A program made the translations under genes and the position numbers. Below, piece by piece: positions 1-6,034 of a stretch of 9,270 nt of DNA. How positions within the stretch are numbered: position 1 is the first letter of the stretch; every line of letters starts with the position of its first letter. A model generated the notes under the pieces. It searched no databases. It was not told where the DNA came from and worked only from the letters and a program-made list of their open reading frames with translations. The stretch is from an uncultured Elusimicrobium sp. (lineage in GTDB: Bacteria; Elusimicrobiota; Elusimicrobia; Elusimicrobiales; Elusimicrobiaceae), in NCBI GenBank assembly GCA_902787065.1, contig CADAFA010000041.1, positions 1 to 9,270 on the forward strand. Direction: 5' to 3'.

Positions 1-817
1 CTCTGAAGTCCTGTGCGAGTCTCCCCATCTTGGCCTGCTCGGCTTCCGCGCCGCCCTCCGCTTCGATCTCCCTCAGTCTCTGATGGATCTGCAGAAGCGT
101 GCCGACCGCCGGTGTGAACGGAGTTTGTCCTCTCTCTCCGTCAAGAAGCGCCTCTTTGAGGTTAAAATAGAGACTCTTTACTTCTCTTGTGTTGACTCTT
201 CTCACTGCTTCCGGTGAAAGGACGATGATCGAAATGCCGGGAGGGCAGGCAAGCGCCTTCTGAGAACCGGTGATCATCGCGCCCGCGCCGAGTTCCTTCA
301 TATTGAAGGGATCGCACAGAAACGAGCTGATCGAATCCACGAGGAGGAAAATGTCGTTTCTCTTGCAGAATTCGCTGATCATCTTTGCGTCATAGAGAAC
401 GCCGGTGGAAGTCTCATCGATGTTGACAAGAAAACCTGTGTATCCCTTGCCTTCGTAAGGTGCAAGGTCCTCTTCCTTGAGCGCTTCTCCGATGTTCTTG
501 CGGATCTGGGTAAACGGGATCTCGTGGATCTCGCAGAGCTTTACGAAACGGGCTCCGAAGCTTCCTCCGTTGACGACCAGAACTTTGTCCTCTCTATCAA
601 AAAAGTTCATTACTGCCGCTTCCATCGAGGCGGTTCCTGATCCAGTAATGAACACCACTCTTGCATCTTCTTCTGCATGTGTAAATTCTTTCATCATCCG
701 TTCGTTTTCGAGCATGACCTCTGAAAACTCCGGCGTTCTGAAATACGGCACCTGCTCCGCGCCAATTGCCCTGACACTTTCCGTAGATTGTACCGGTCCA
801 ACTGTAAAATTGATCAT
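1..817 (-). CDS. Class V PLP-dependent aminotransferase, C-terminus cut by window edge
   Basis: My own translation gives 272 codons from an ATG at 815-817, with AGGAG six bases upstream, and the frame is still open at position 1. The protein opens with MINFTVGPVQ and has GSGTASMEAA at about residues 59-68. Asp161 in LVDSISSF should contact the PLP ring nitrogen, and Lys187 in GSQKALACPPG should form the Schiff base. This is the layout of the class V group that includes alanine-glyoxylate and 2-aminoethylphosphonate-pyruvate aminotransferases (PhnW-like). It lies 28 bases after a LicD-type gene on the same strand, probably in one operon. By inference it may make or recycle an amino compound, such as aminoethylphosphonate, used to decorate a surface glycan. 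The exact substrate cannot be read from the sequence. Composition and ribosome binding site differ from the rest of the window. Confidence 0.85.
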   Translation of the reverse strand, partial: MINFTVGPVQSTESVRAIGAEQVPYFRTPEFSEVMLENERMMKEFTHAEEDARVVFITGSGTASMEAAVMNFFDREDKVLVVNGGSFGARFVKLCEIHEIPFTQIRKNIGEALKEEDLAPYEGKGYTGFLVNIDETSTGVLYDAKMISEFCKRNDIFLLVDSISSFLCDPFNMKELGAGAMITGSQKALACPPGISIIVLSPEAVRRVNTREVKSLYFNLKEALLDGERGQTPFTPAVGTLLQIHQRLREIEAEGGAEAEQAKMGRLAQDFR

Positions 818-845
818 ATTGTTCTCCTTACTGCTTGCTTTCTCA

Positions 846-1421
846 TTACAGATCTGCGTACTTGCCGAGATCATACTCGAGCACACAGCTTCTGAGCTGT
901 TTCTCCTTCGGAGGAATCTTCATGTAATCGCCATAGATTCTTGTCAAATAAGCATCATAATTTGAGGGAATGAAGACTCTTCTTCCCTCAAACTCACCTT
1001 CACATATTTCGCAGAGGTTTTCCCTCTGTGTCAGCTCTTTAAAAAAGTGCCCTCCGTCTGTAGGCACCGAGACCATTCTGGAATGGTCGTCCTTACAGAT
1101 CGAATACCAGTAATCCGTCCATCTCGCCCACTTCTCGATCGGGGCGCCGCTGAACAGAAAACCGATGGCAGATTTCACTTTGAAAGGAACTCCCTGCGCG
1201 ATCCCGCGGTACTGTTCCCTTCCCTTATATAATCTCCTGCAGGAGAGCGCAAAGCCCATGAACATATCCATGACGCCCTGAAGCTGTACAAATGCCTTCT
1301 CGAACCATATTCCCCCGGCTCTGTTCGCGTAATATACCGTAATGGCAGCCCGCAGATCTTCCACGCTTAGGGCCCTGACTCCGTACACTTCGATGTCAGA
1401 GTCTCCTGTGTATCCGTGCGT
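846..1421 (-). pseudogene. LicD-family phosphotransferase, C-terminal fragment
   Basis: About 190 codons of the 3' end of a LicD-like gene. LicD proteins transfer phosphocholine or related phospho-groups from a nucleotide carrier to surface sugars. The C-terminal signature is visible: EGEFEGRRVFIPSNYDAYLT followed by RIYGDYMKIPPKEKQ, matching the family's closing YDAYLT-x-YGDYM-x-PP-x-EK pattern. A GTG at 1386-1388 could be read as a start, but the frame stays open upstream to a stop at 1455-1457. The LicD-like reading (GYTGDSDIEVYG) also continues upstream of that GTG, so GTG is not a true start. The N-terminal nucleotidyltransferase part with the usual WDDDID motif is missing, cut off at the composition border near 1415. 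The next gene downstream is the aminotransferase, 28 bases away. Such a pairing fits decoration of a cell-wall or capsule polymer. Confidence 0.75.
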
Positions 1422-1552
1422 TGATATTGCCTTCTGAAACGAAAGCCTAGAAATTTATCTCGCAAGTGATACCACAAAACGCGTTCTGCATCGGTAGGAG
1501 TATTACGCATATTTCTTGCTAAAGTTTGTATTTTGCTGGTTCGTTTTTTCAT
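1367..1552 (-). pseudogene. DUF559 (Vsr/restriction-endonuclease-like) protein, N-terminal fragment
   Basis: The ATG at 1550-1552 starts MKKRTSKIQTLARNMRN, followed by TPTDAERVLWYHLRD and FLGFRFRRQ. This is the typical opening of DUF559 proteins (RxxxTxAExxLWxxLRxxxLxGxxFRRQ), a small nuclease-fold family related to Vsr mismatch endonuclease. Family members are usually about 110-130 residues long. Here only about 44 residues (positions 1421-1552) are homologous, and the last 17 codons to the stop at 1367 are out-of-frame LicD sequence. The VDFxC/ELDGxxH catalytic part is therefore absent, so the fragment should be inactive. The gene is divergent from the pilin-like gene, and a GC-rich palindrome sits just upstream of its start. 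The cut coincides with the junction, so the gene may be intact in the real genome. Confidence 0.7.
1405..1430. other. Chimeric junction between two unrelated DNA segments
   Basis: On the minus strand, the DUF559 reading up to GFRFRRQYQ (codons ending about 1421) changes directly into LicD sequence (GYTGDSDIEVYG) in another frame. Both genes are incomplete exactly here. The left side has roughly even base composition, while the right side is clearly AT-rich. No terminal inverted repeats, target duplication, tRNA gene or integrase is visible. The precise breakpoint is uncertain to about ten bases. Confidence 0.7.
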
Positions 1553-1574
1553 AATTTGTATTTTTGTTTTACAA

Positions 1575-1614
1575 CCCCACCCCCAACCCCTCCGCCTTAA
1601 GAAGGGGCGGGGAG
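1575..1614. repeat. GC-rich imperfect palindrome upstream of the DUF559 gene
   Basis: C-rich tract, then CCGCC (1592-1596) pairing with GGCGG (1606-1610), inner TT/AA, flanking partial pairs with GGGGAG. It stands out as a GC island in very AT-rich surroundings. The plus-strand translation (PHPQPLRLKKGRGE) resembles the recurrent 'PHPNPLP..GEGRGE' peptide seen when a common class of dispersed intergenic bacterial repeats is translated. It begins about 23 bases upstream of the DUF559 start. I infer a member of a dispersed repeat family. Copy number cannot be seen from one window. Confidence 0.5.
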
Positions 1615-1758
1615 AAAATGGAAATACTTCGTTTTATAAAGATACCTTCAACTTTTACTTTCGTTCTTTTTTTGTTCTGATGTCGCACAAAGTATTTGTA
1701 AATTCTTATAATATTTTACTTTATTTTGTGCTGTTTTATTTGACCATAAAAGAAGTAC

Positions 1759-1786
1759 TTGACGTTTTTTTTTTTTTTTCTAAAAT
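1759..1786 (+). promoter_or_regulatory. Sigma-70-type promoter with a 15-T spacer, for the pilin-like gene
   Basis: The -35 element is TTGACG (1759-1764) and the -10 element is TAAAAT (1781-1786). The 16-base spacer is 15 T plus one C (1765-1780). Predicted transcription start is about 1793, just before AGGAAA (1797-1802), which could serve as a ribosome binding site. Because the TTG that would open the longest pilin frame is itself the -35 box, that TTG is not a credible start codon. The homopolymer spacer could change length by slippage and alter promoter strength. Confidence 0.6.
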
Positions 1787-2244
1787 ATATATGTACAGGA
1801 AATAAAAAATTAATACAAAGCATTTTAATTATCGGGATTTTAGCGGCAATTGCAGTTCCGCAATATCGTTTAGCGGTAGGTAAAGCAGATTATTCAACTT
1901 TAAAAACAATTACAAGAAATGTGCAAGATGCCGCACAAAGATATTATCTGTTACATGGCACTTATGACGGAGTTAATATCAATGTTTTGGATATAGAAAT
2001 ACCACAAAATATTCGTTGTGGTATTTTTACTGACACTTTAAATTATAATGTATACTGTGAGAAAAAGATTTCCGGGAAATATATACGCTATTCAGTTTAC
2101 AGAAGCACAGGGGTACCATACGGTTGCCTTGCCTTTGGAGATGATAGAAATAGTATTAGAGATCGGATATGCAAAAATGATACCGGGGATAATAGCGGAG
2201 GAACATCTGGTGTTGGTTGGTGGTATTTTTATCAACACAACTAA
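1759..2244 (+). CDS. Type IV pilin-like protein lacking a normal prepilin signal (probably decayed or mis-assembled at its 5' end)
   Basis: From residue 16 the frame reads KKLIQSILIIGILAAIAVPQ and continues YRLAVGKADYSTLK. This is the hydrophobic N-terminal helix and the start of the globular domain of pilins and type II secretion pseudopilins. Four cysteines (87, 100, 123, 138) and a late ICKNDTG resemble the C-terminal loop of the pilin family I associate with Elusimicrobium. A normal gene would begin MKKGFTLIELLVV. Here the processing glycine, FT, Glu+5 and LLVV are missing or changed, leaving KKLIQS. No ATG is in frame: the nominal TTG at 1759 lies in the -35 box, and a ribosome-binding-like AGGAAA at 1797-1802 is followed directly by AAAAAATTAATA. 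Translation would have to begin at ATA or ATT near 1813-1824. Interpretation: a pseudogene, a silent pilin copy, or a small assembly deletion. It ends three bases from the convergent trmL stop. Confidence 0.6.
   Translation: MTFFFFFLKYICTGNKKLIQSILIIGILAAIAVPQYRLAVGKADYSTLKTITRNVQDAAQRYYLLHGTYDGVNINVLDIEIPQNIRCGIFTDTLNYNVYCEKKISGKYIRYSVYRSTGVPYGCLAFGDDRNSIRDRICKNDTGDNSGGTSGVGWWYFYQHN
1997..2028 (+). terminator. Terminator-like hairpin inside the pilin-like frame
   Basis: AAATACCACAA (1997-2007) and TTGTGGTATTT (2016-2026) are perfect complements, giving an 11-bp stem with an 8-base loop. The 3' arm runs into TTTTT at 2024-2028. The shape is that of an intrinsic terminator, but it lies in mid-frame at codons for EIPQNIRCGIF. 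It may be chance, or it may limit read-through. Confidence 0.35.
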
Positions 2245-2247
2245 AAA

Positions 2248-2697
2248 TTATTTTCTTGTTTGCCTTAAGGCTTCGTACAAACAAATTGCCGCGGAGGTGG
2301 AAAGGTTTAAAGACCGTACATCCCCCGGCATGGGTATAGTATATAACTTGTCTGCATATTTTGTGTAGAAATTTCTAGGAAGCCCGCAAGATTCTGAGCC
2401 GAAAATTAAATAATCATCCTTTTCAAATTTAATATCCCACAAACATTTCTTGCCTTTCGTAGAAAAGAAAAATAACCTTGTATCAGCCGGCAAATTATCA
2501 AAAAATTCATCACAGGTAGGAACTAAAGTATATTTGAGTTTGGGCCAATAATCAAGGCCGCTACGCCTTATTTCCCTATCATTAATTTTAAAACCTAGTT
2601 TGCCGACAAGAAAAAGATGCGTATTTGTTGCTACGCAAGTGCGCCCGATATTGCCAGTATTAAACGGAATTTCCGGGTTAATAAGAACAATATTCAA
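2248..2697 (-). CDS. trmL: tRNA (cytidine(34)/uridine-2'-O)-methyltransferase TrmL (YibK-type SPOUT enzyme)
   Basis: SPOUT methyltransferase that 2'-O-methylates the wobble nucleotide of certain leucine tRNAs using S-adenosylmethionine, in the cytoplasm. All family landmarks are visible. Near the N-terminus is NIVLINPEIPFNTGNIGRTC (motif 1), then LGFKINDREIRRSGLDYW. YLIFGSESCGLP is motif 2, and IPMPGDVRSLNLSTSAAICL followed by YEAL is motif 3, forming the knotted cofactor site. I chose the TTG at 2695-2697: it gives 149 residues beginning at the family's usual position and has AGG six bases upstream. Another TTG at 2728-2730 adds 11 residues (GNLVFTGRCAL) not expected in the family and would overlap the end of glgP. 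It follows glgP by 20 bases, so co-transcription is likely. It converges on the pilin-like gene with only three bases between stops. Confidence 0.92.
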   Translation of the reverse strand: MNIVLINPEIPFNTGNIGRTCVATNTHLFLVGKLGFKINDREIRRSGLDYWPKLKYTLVPTCDEFFDNLPADTRLFFFSTKGKKCLWDIKFEKDDYLIFGSESCGLPRNFYTKYADKLYTIPMPGDVRSLNLSTSAAICLYEALRQTRK

Positions 2698-2717
2698 AGC
2701 GCACCTGCCTGTAAAAA

Positions 2718-5267
2718 CTAAATTTCCCAACGCACAAAGAGCGGCGTAAACGGATGCGGCACATTGGCATTAAACGGCAAAATCCTCAAAACATAATCTA
2801 AACGGCCGCTTGTTTCGGGCTGGATTTCAAGTTCATATTTATATATGCCGTTTTCTTGTTTAACAAGGTTCATAGCCATATCTTTTGAACTTTCAAAAGC
2901 ACCGCCCATGCCGCGTGCACCGACTTGTAGTTGCACAACAACATCTTGCGGTTTTAAAGAGCCCAAAGTAACATCAGCCTTAATTTTTATTTTTTGACCG
3001 ACTAATACTTCACCGTCAATTTGCCCTGTGGTATCATTAATTGATACTTGCGGCCAATTATCGGCAATTTGTTTGCGCCATTTAGCAACTTCTGCCGTGC
3101 GGCCTACGGTATTTAACATGCTACCGTAATAATGGGCTTTGGTGTAGAATTTATCATAATATTCCTGCACCATTCTGTTTGTATTAAAGAAAGGTACAAT
3201 ATTGGAAATTGAATCTTTCATCTTTTTAATCCACTTTTGCGGTAAACCGTCAGTGTCGCGGTCATAATAAGTGGGGATAACTTCCTGTTCAAGTAAATTA
3301 TAAAGTGCCTGGCTTTCCACTTCATCGCGTTCCGCATCATCTTTATAAGTATCGGAACCGGTTATAGACCAGCTAAAATCACAGGGGCCGACTTCGTCCC
3401 ACCAGCCGTCTAAAATTGACAAAGCCAAAGCACCGTTTAATGCAGCTTTCATGCCGCTTGTACCGGAGGCTTCCATCGGCCTGATAGGGTTATTAAGCCA
3501 AACATCAACACCTTGCACCATGTAGCGCGCCAGGTTCATATTATAATCTTCCGCAAAAACGATTTTGCCGTTAAACCTCGGGTCAAGCATATAGGTAAAT
3601 ATTTGTTTGATAAATTCTTTACCTGCGCTATCTGCCGGGTGTGCTTTACCTGCGAAAACAAACTGCACCGGCCTGTTTGGATTATTGACAATTTTTGCCA
3701 ATCTGTCCGGATCCTTAAAAAGCAAGGTAGCGCGTTTATAAGTTGCAAAGCGGCGGGCAAAACCGATGGTCAAAACACCTTCTTCCAAAACATTTGCTGC
3801 CTTTTTTATTGTCTGCAAACTGGCTGCCATGCGGTGCGCTTGGCGTACTGCTTTTGCGCGGATATGTTTAATAAGTTTATCCTTGCGTAAATTGTGGGTA
3901 TTCCAAAGTTCGTCAGCCGGAATATCTTGCACTTTATTCCAAATATTTTTATCAAAATTTTCCATTACATTTGTGGAATTATTGAGGTATTTTTTGTACA
4001 AGTCATTATATTCATGGCTTACCCAGCTTGCTGAGTGTACACCGTTTGTAATGCTTGTTATTGGCACTTCGTTTACATTTAAATTAGGCCAGACTTTATG
4101 CCACATCTCGCGCGAAACTTTACCATGTAATTTTGCAACACCGTTTAAATAGGCGGAAAGTTTTAAGGCAAAAACTGTCATGCAAAACATGGGGGATTCA
4201 GGTGTTTCTTTACCATAATCTAAAAATCTGTCCCACCCGATACCGAGTTGCATAACATAAGGTTCCATAAATTTTTTGACTAAGTTAAAATCAAAATGCT
4301 CATTACCTGCTATAACAGGTGTGTGGGTCGTGAAAACCGAAGTTGCCCAAACAATTTCGCGAGCTTCATCAAAGGAAATTTTGCGTTCTTGCATAATTTC
4401 AATAATGCGTTCGCAAAGTAAAAATGCTGAGTGGCCTTCGTTAATATGGTAAACTGTCGGTTTCAACCCAAGTACTTTTAAAGCTTTTACACCGCCGACG
4501 CCCAAAACGATTTCCTGTTTAATTCTGTTTTCCCTGTCACCGCCATATAATTGTTCGGTAATAGTTCTGTGTTGGGGAGGGTTTTCAGGTAAATTTGTAT
4601 CAAGCAAATAAAGGGAGGTGCGCCCCACAGGTACACGCCAAATCATTGCTTTAATAACTTCGCGCCCAAGCGGGATATCAACAGTTAAGTGATTACCGTC
4701 TGCTTTTAAAATCGGTTCAACTGACATATGTGCCCAGTCATTTTCCGGGTACTGTTCGCCTTGCCAACCGTCTTTATTTAAAACTTGTTTTACATAACCT
4801 TTTTGATAGAATAAACCGACGCCGATTAAAGGTAAACCAAGGTCGCTGGAACTTTTAATATGGTCGCCGGAAAGCATACCCAAACCGCCGGAATAAATCG
4901 GCAAACCTTCGCCGATACCATATTCCATTGAAAAGTATGCGGTTAAAAAGTTGTCCTTGCCCTGCCCTTTAATTTTATTAAACCAGGTATTTTGTTCTTT
5001 TTGGTAATTTCTGTAAAGGGATTCCACATAATTAAGTTGTGCAATAAAATCTTTATCTTTACTAAGTTCTTCCAGGCGGCTTTGCGAAACTGTCGCCATT
5101 AACCATTTGGGCATACGCAAACTTTGTTCCCAAAGTTTTTCATCAATTTTAACAAACAAATTAATTGCATCCCAATTCCACGCAAACCACATATTATTGG
5201 AAAGTTCTTCCAAAAATTTCATATTATCCGGCAAATCCGGTGTAACTTTAAATGAATGAATTTTCAT
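2718..5267 (-). CDS. glgP: Alpha-glucan (glycogen/maltodextrin) phosphorylase, GT35, DUF3417-type
   Basis: Cytoplasmic enzyme that releases glucose-1-phosphate from alpha-1,4-glucan ends with phosphate, using PLP. The 849 residues match the length of the DUF3417-containing subfamily common in thermophiles, archaea and several bacterial phyla, not the E. coli GlgP/MalP form. Residues about 10-110 form the N-terminal DUF3417 region (LEELSNNMWFAWNWDAINLF). The catalytic region includes YFSMEYGIGEGLPIYSGGLG and VYHINEGHSAF. The PLP site is PMEASGTSGMKAALNGAL, where Lys607 is the cofactor lysine. A C-terminal beta domain ends in PFTPLFVRWEI. ATG at 5265-5267 is preceded by AGGGGA at good spacing. 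It lies 38 bases after smpB and 20 before trmL. AT-rich TATACT/TATATT elements in the 38-base gap could provide an extra promoter, but I see no clear -35. It indicates glycogen storage or maltodextrin use. Confidence 0.95.
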   Translation of the reverse strand: MKIHSFKVTPDLPDNMKFLEELSNNMWFAWNWDAINLFVKIDEKLWEQSLRMPKWLMATVSQSRLEELSKDKDFIAQLNYVESLYRNYQKEQNTWFNKIKGQGKDNFLTAYFSMEYGIGEGLPIYSGGLGMLSGDHIKSSSDLGLPLIGVGLFYQKGYVKQVLNKDGWQGEQYPENDWAHMSVEPILKADGNHLTVDIPLGREVIKAMIWRVPVGRTSLYLLDTNLPENPPQHRTITEQLYGGDRENRIKQEIVLGVGGVKALKVLGLKPTVYHINEGHSAFLLCERIIEIMQERKISFDEAREIVWATSVFTTHTPVIAGNEHFDFNLVKKFMEPYVMQLGIGWDRFLDYGKETPESPMFCMTVFALKLSAYLNGVAKLHGKVSREMWHKVWPNLNVNEVPITSITNGVHSASWVSHEYNDLYKKYLNNSTNVMENFDKNIWNKVQDIPADELWNTHNLRKDKLIKHIRAKAVRQAHRMAASLQTIKKAANVLEEGVLTIGFARRFATYKRATLLFKDPDRLAKIVNNPNRPVQFVFAGKAHPADSAGKEFIKQIFTYMLDPRFNGKIVFAEDYNMNLARYMVQGVDVWLNNPIRPMEASGTSGMKAALNGALALSILDGWWDEVGPCDFSWSITGSDTYKDDAERDEVESQALYNLLEQEVIPTYYDRDTDGLPQKWIKKMKDSISNIVPFFNTNRMVQEYYDKFYTKAHYYGSMLNTVGRTAEVAKWRKQIADNWPQVSINDTTGQIDGEVLVGQKIKIKADVTLGSLKPQDVVVQLQVGARGMGGAFESSKDMAMNLVKQENGIYKYELEIQPETSGRLDYVLRILPFNANVPHPFTPLFVRWEI

Positions 5268-5305
5268 AAAATCCCCTTTTGTGTAATAATATATAGTATA
5301 GCAAA

Positions 5306-5776
5306 TTACAACTTAAATTTATTTTTAAAATTGCGTTCCATATCACGCGCAACGGCTTTGTCTTTTAAAGTTTTGCGTTTGTCAAACAAATGCTTACCTT
5401 TTGCTAAAGCGATTTTAACTTTTGCCCAACCGTCTTTAATATAAAGTTCAAGCGGAACAATTGTTTGCCCTTTGACTTCACTTGCAGCGGCAAGTTTATT
5501 AATTTCCCGTCGGTTTAAAAGCAATTTACGTGTTCTTGTCGGGTCCAAAGCCGTATGAGTATTAAAAGCATAAGGCTTGATGTTTAGGTTTAGAATTTGT
5601 GCCTCACCGTCAACTACGCGCACGAAGGCTGCCCTCAAAGAACATTCTTTGTTGCGAATAGATTTTATTTCCGCTCCAAGCAAGACTAGGCCTGCCTCAT
5701 AAGTATCTAAGATAAAATATTCGTGCAGGGCTTGGCGGTTGGTGGCTATAACCTCTATACCTTTTTTTCTACTCAT
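5306..5776 (-). CDS. smpB: SsrA-binding protein SmpB
   Basis: Partner of tmRNA in trans-translation: it binds the tRNA-like domain of SsrA and delivers it to stalled ribosomes. The 156 residues are normal length. Visible family landmarks are ATNRQALHEYFILDTYEAGL near the N-terminus, GAEIKSIRNKECSLRAAFVR (family form GTEVKSLR), NIKPY, DPTRTRKLLLNRREI, and the basic C-terminal tail KGKHLFDKRKTLKDK that enters the mRNA channel. ATG is at 5774-5776. There is no good Shine-Dalgarno sequence, but a promoter-like element lies directly in front (see the entry at 5783-5812). It is the first gene of a minus-strand run smpB-glgP-trmL. No ssrA gene is visible in this window. Confidence 0.96.
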   Translation of the reverse strand: MSRKKGIEVIATNRQALHEYFILDTYEAGLVLLGAEIKSIRNKECSLRAAFVRVVDGEAQILNLNIKPYAFNTHTALDPTRTRKLLLNRREINKLAAASEVKGQTIVPLELYIKDGWAKVKIALAKGKHLFDKRKTLKDKAVARDMERNFKNKFKL

Positions 5777-5782
5777 GTATAT

Positions 5783-5812
5783 ATTTTACCAAAATTTTAT
5801 TTTACGCGTCAT
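5783..5812 (-). promoter_or_regulatory. Extended -10 promoter for smpB, possibly giving a leaderless mRNA
   Basis: On the minus strand there is ATGACG (5812-5807) as a -35-like element, an 18-base spacer ending in TGG, and TAAAAT (5788-5783) as the -10, with the TG of an extended -10. Six bases after the -10 is the A of the smpB ATG, so the predicted transcription start coincides with the start codon. The same TAAAAT hexamer occurs in the pilin-type promoter at 1781. Confidence 0.45.
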
Positions 5813-5957
5813 TTTTCCGCATTTTATTTTGCTATAATTATAATGTACGGTTGTTTTGTACAAATTTTATTCTATTTTGGGATTCTTTTGAAAAAAAGAA
5901 ACCGTCTTTGTGAATATTTCATAAAGACCTTATACAAACTCAAAATAGTGCGTATAG

Positions 5958-6030
5958 GTATAAAATAAAGGACATAATTAACCCTTTATTTTATACTGAA
6001 TGTCCTCTTAGAGGACTACGGCTATTTTTA
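5958..6030 (+). promoter_or_regulatory. Nested inverted repeats: candidate attenuator or RNA switch before the nuclease gene
   Basis: Stem A: GTATAAAATAAAGG (5958-5971) is perfectly complementary to CCTTTATTTTATAC (5983-5996), 14 bp with an 11-base loop. Stem B: GTCCTC (6002-6007) pairs with GAGGAC (6011-6016) around TTA, followed after seven bases by a T-rich run. Stem C: AGGACAT (5969-5975) pairs with ATGTCCT (6000-6006) and cannot form together with A or B. Stem B begins 33 bases upstream of the nuclease ATG. The region between smpB and the nuclease gene (5777-6034) holds no other convincing gene. A TATAAT at 5833-5838 could be a plus-strand -10 but lacks a clear -35. Confidence 0.4.
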
Positions 6031-6034
6031 TTTT

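Noticed and set aside
477..965. 162-codon plus-strand frame
   Set aside because: It is antisense to the aminotransferase and LicD genes, which have clear motifs and a ribosome binding site. The product matches no family I know and looks like a shadow.
1533..1805. 90-codon plus-strand frame containing PHPQPLRLKKGRGE
   Set aside because: It reads through the palindromic repeat, AT-rich spacer and pilin promoter, with low complexity and no ribosome binding site.
2256..2284. Hairpin TTGTTTG/CAAACAA around a CCTTAAGG palindrome
   Set aside because: It lies in the last codons of trmL with an AT-rich stem of seven pairs. It could be a weak trmL terminator, but the support is too thin to list.
2048..2368. 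106-codon plus-strand frame
   Set aside because: It is out of frame within the pilin-like gene and antisense to the end of trmL. There is no recognisable protein.
2366..2377. Palindrome TAGAAATTTCTA
   Set aside because: Short AT-rich palindrome inside trmL coding sequence, expected by chance.
3513..4152. Plus-strand frames of about 125 residues each
   Set aside because: They are antisense to the middle of glgP, whose reading frame is continuous and motif-rich.
5843..5968. 42-codon frame with a hydrophobic stretch in the smpB-nuclease gap
   Set aside because: No Shine-Dalgarno sequence, AT-driven composition, and it runs into the 14-bp inverted repeat. I cannot support it as a gene.
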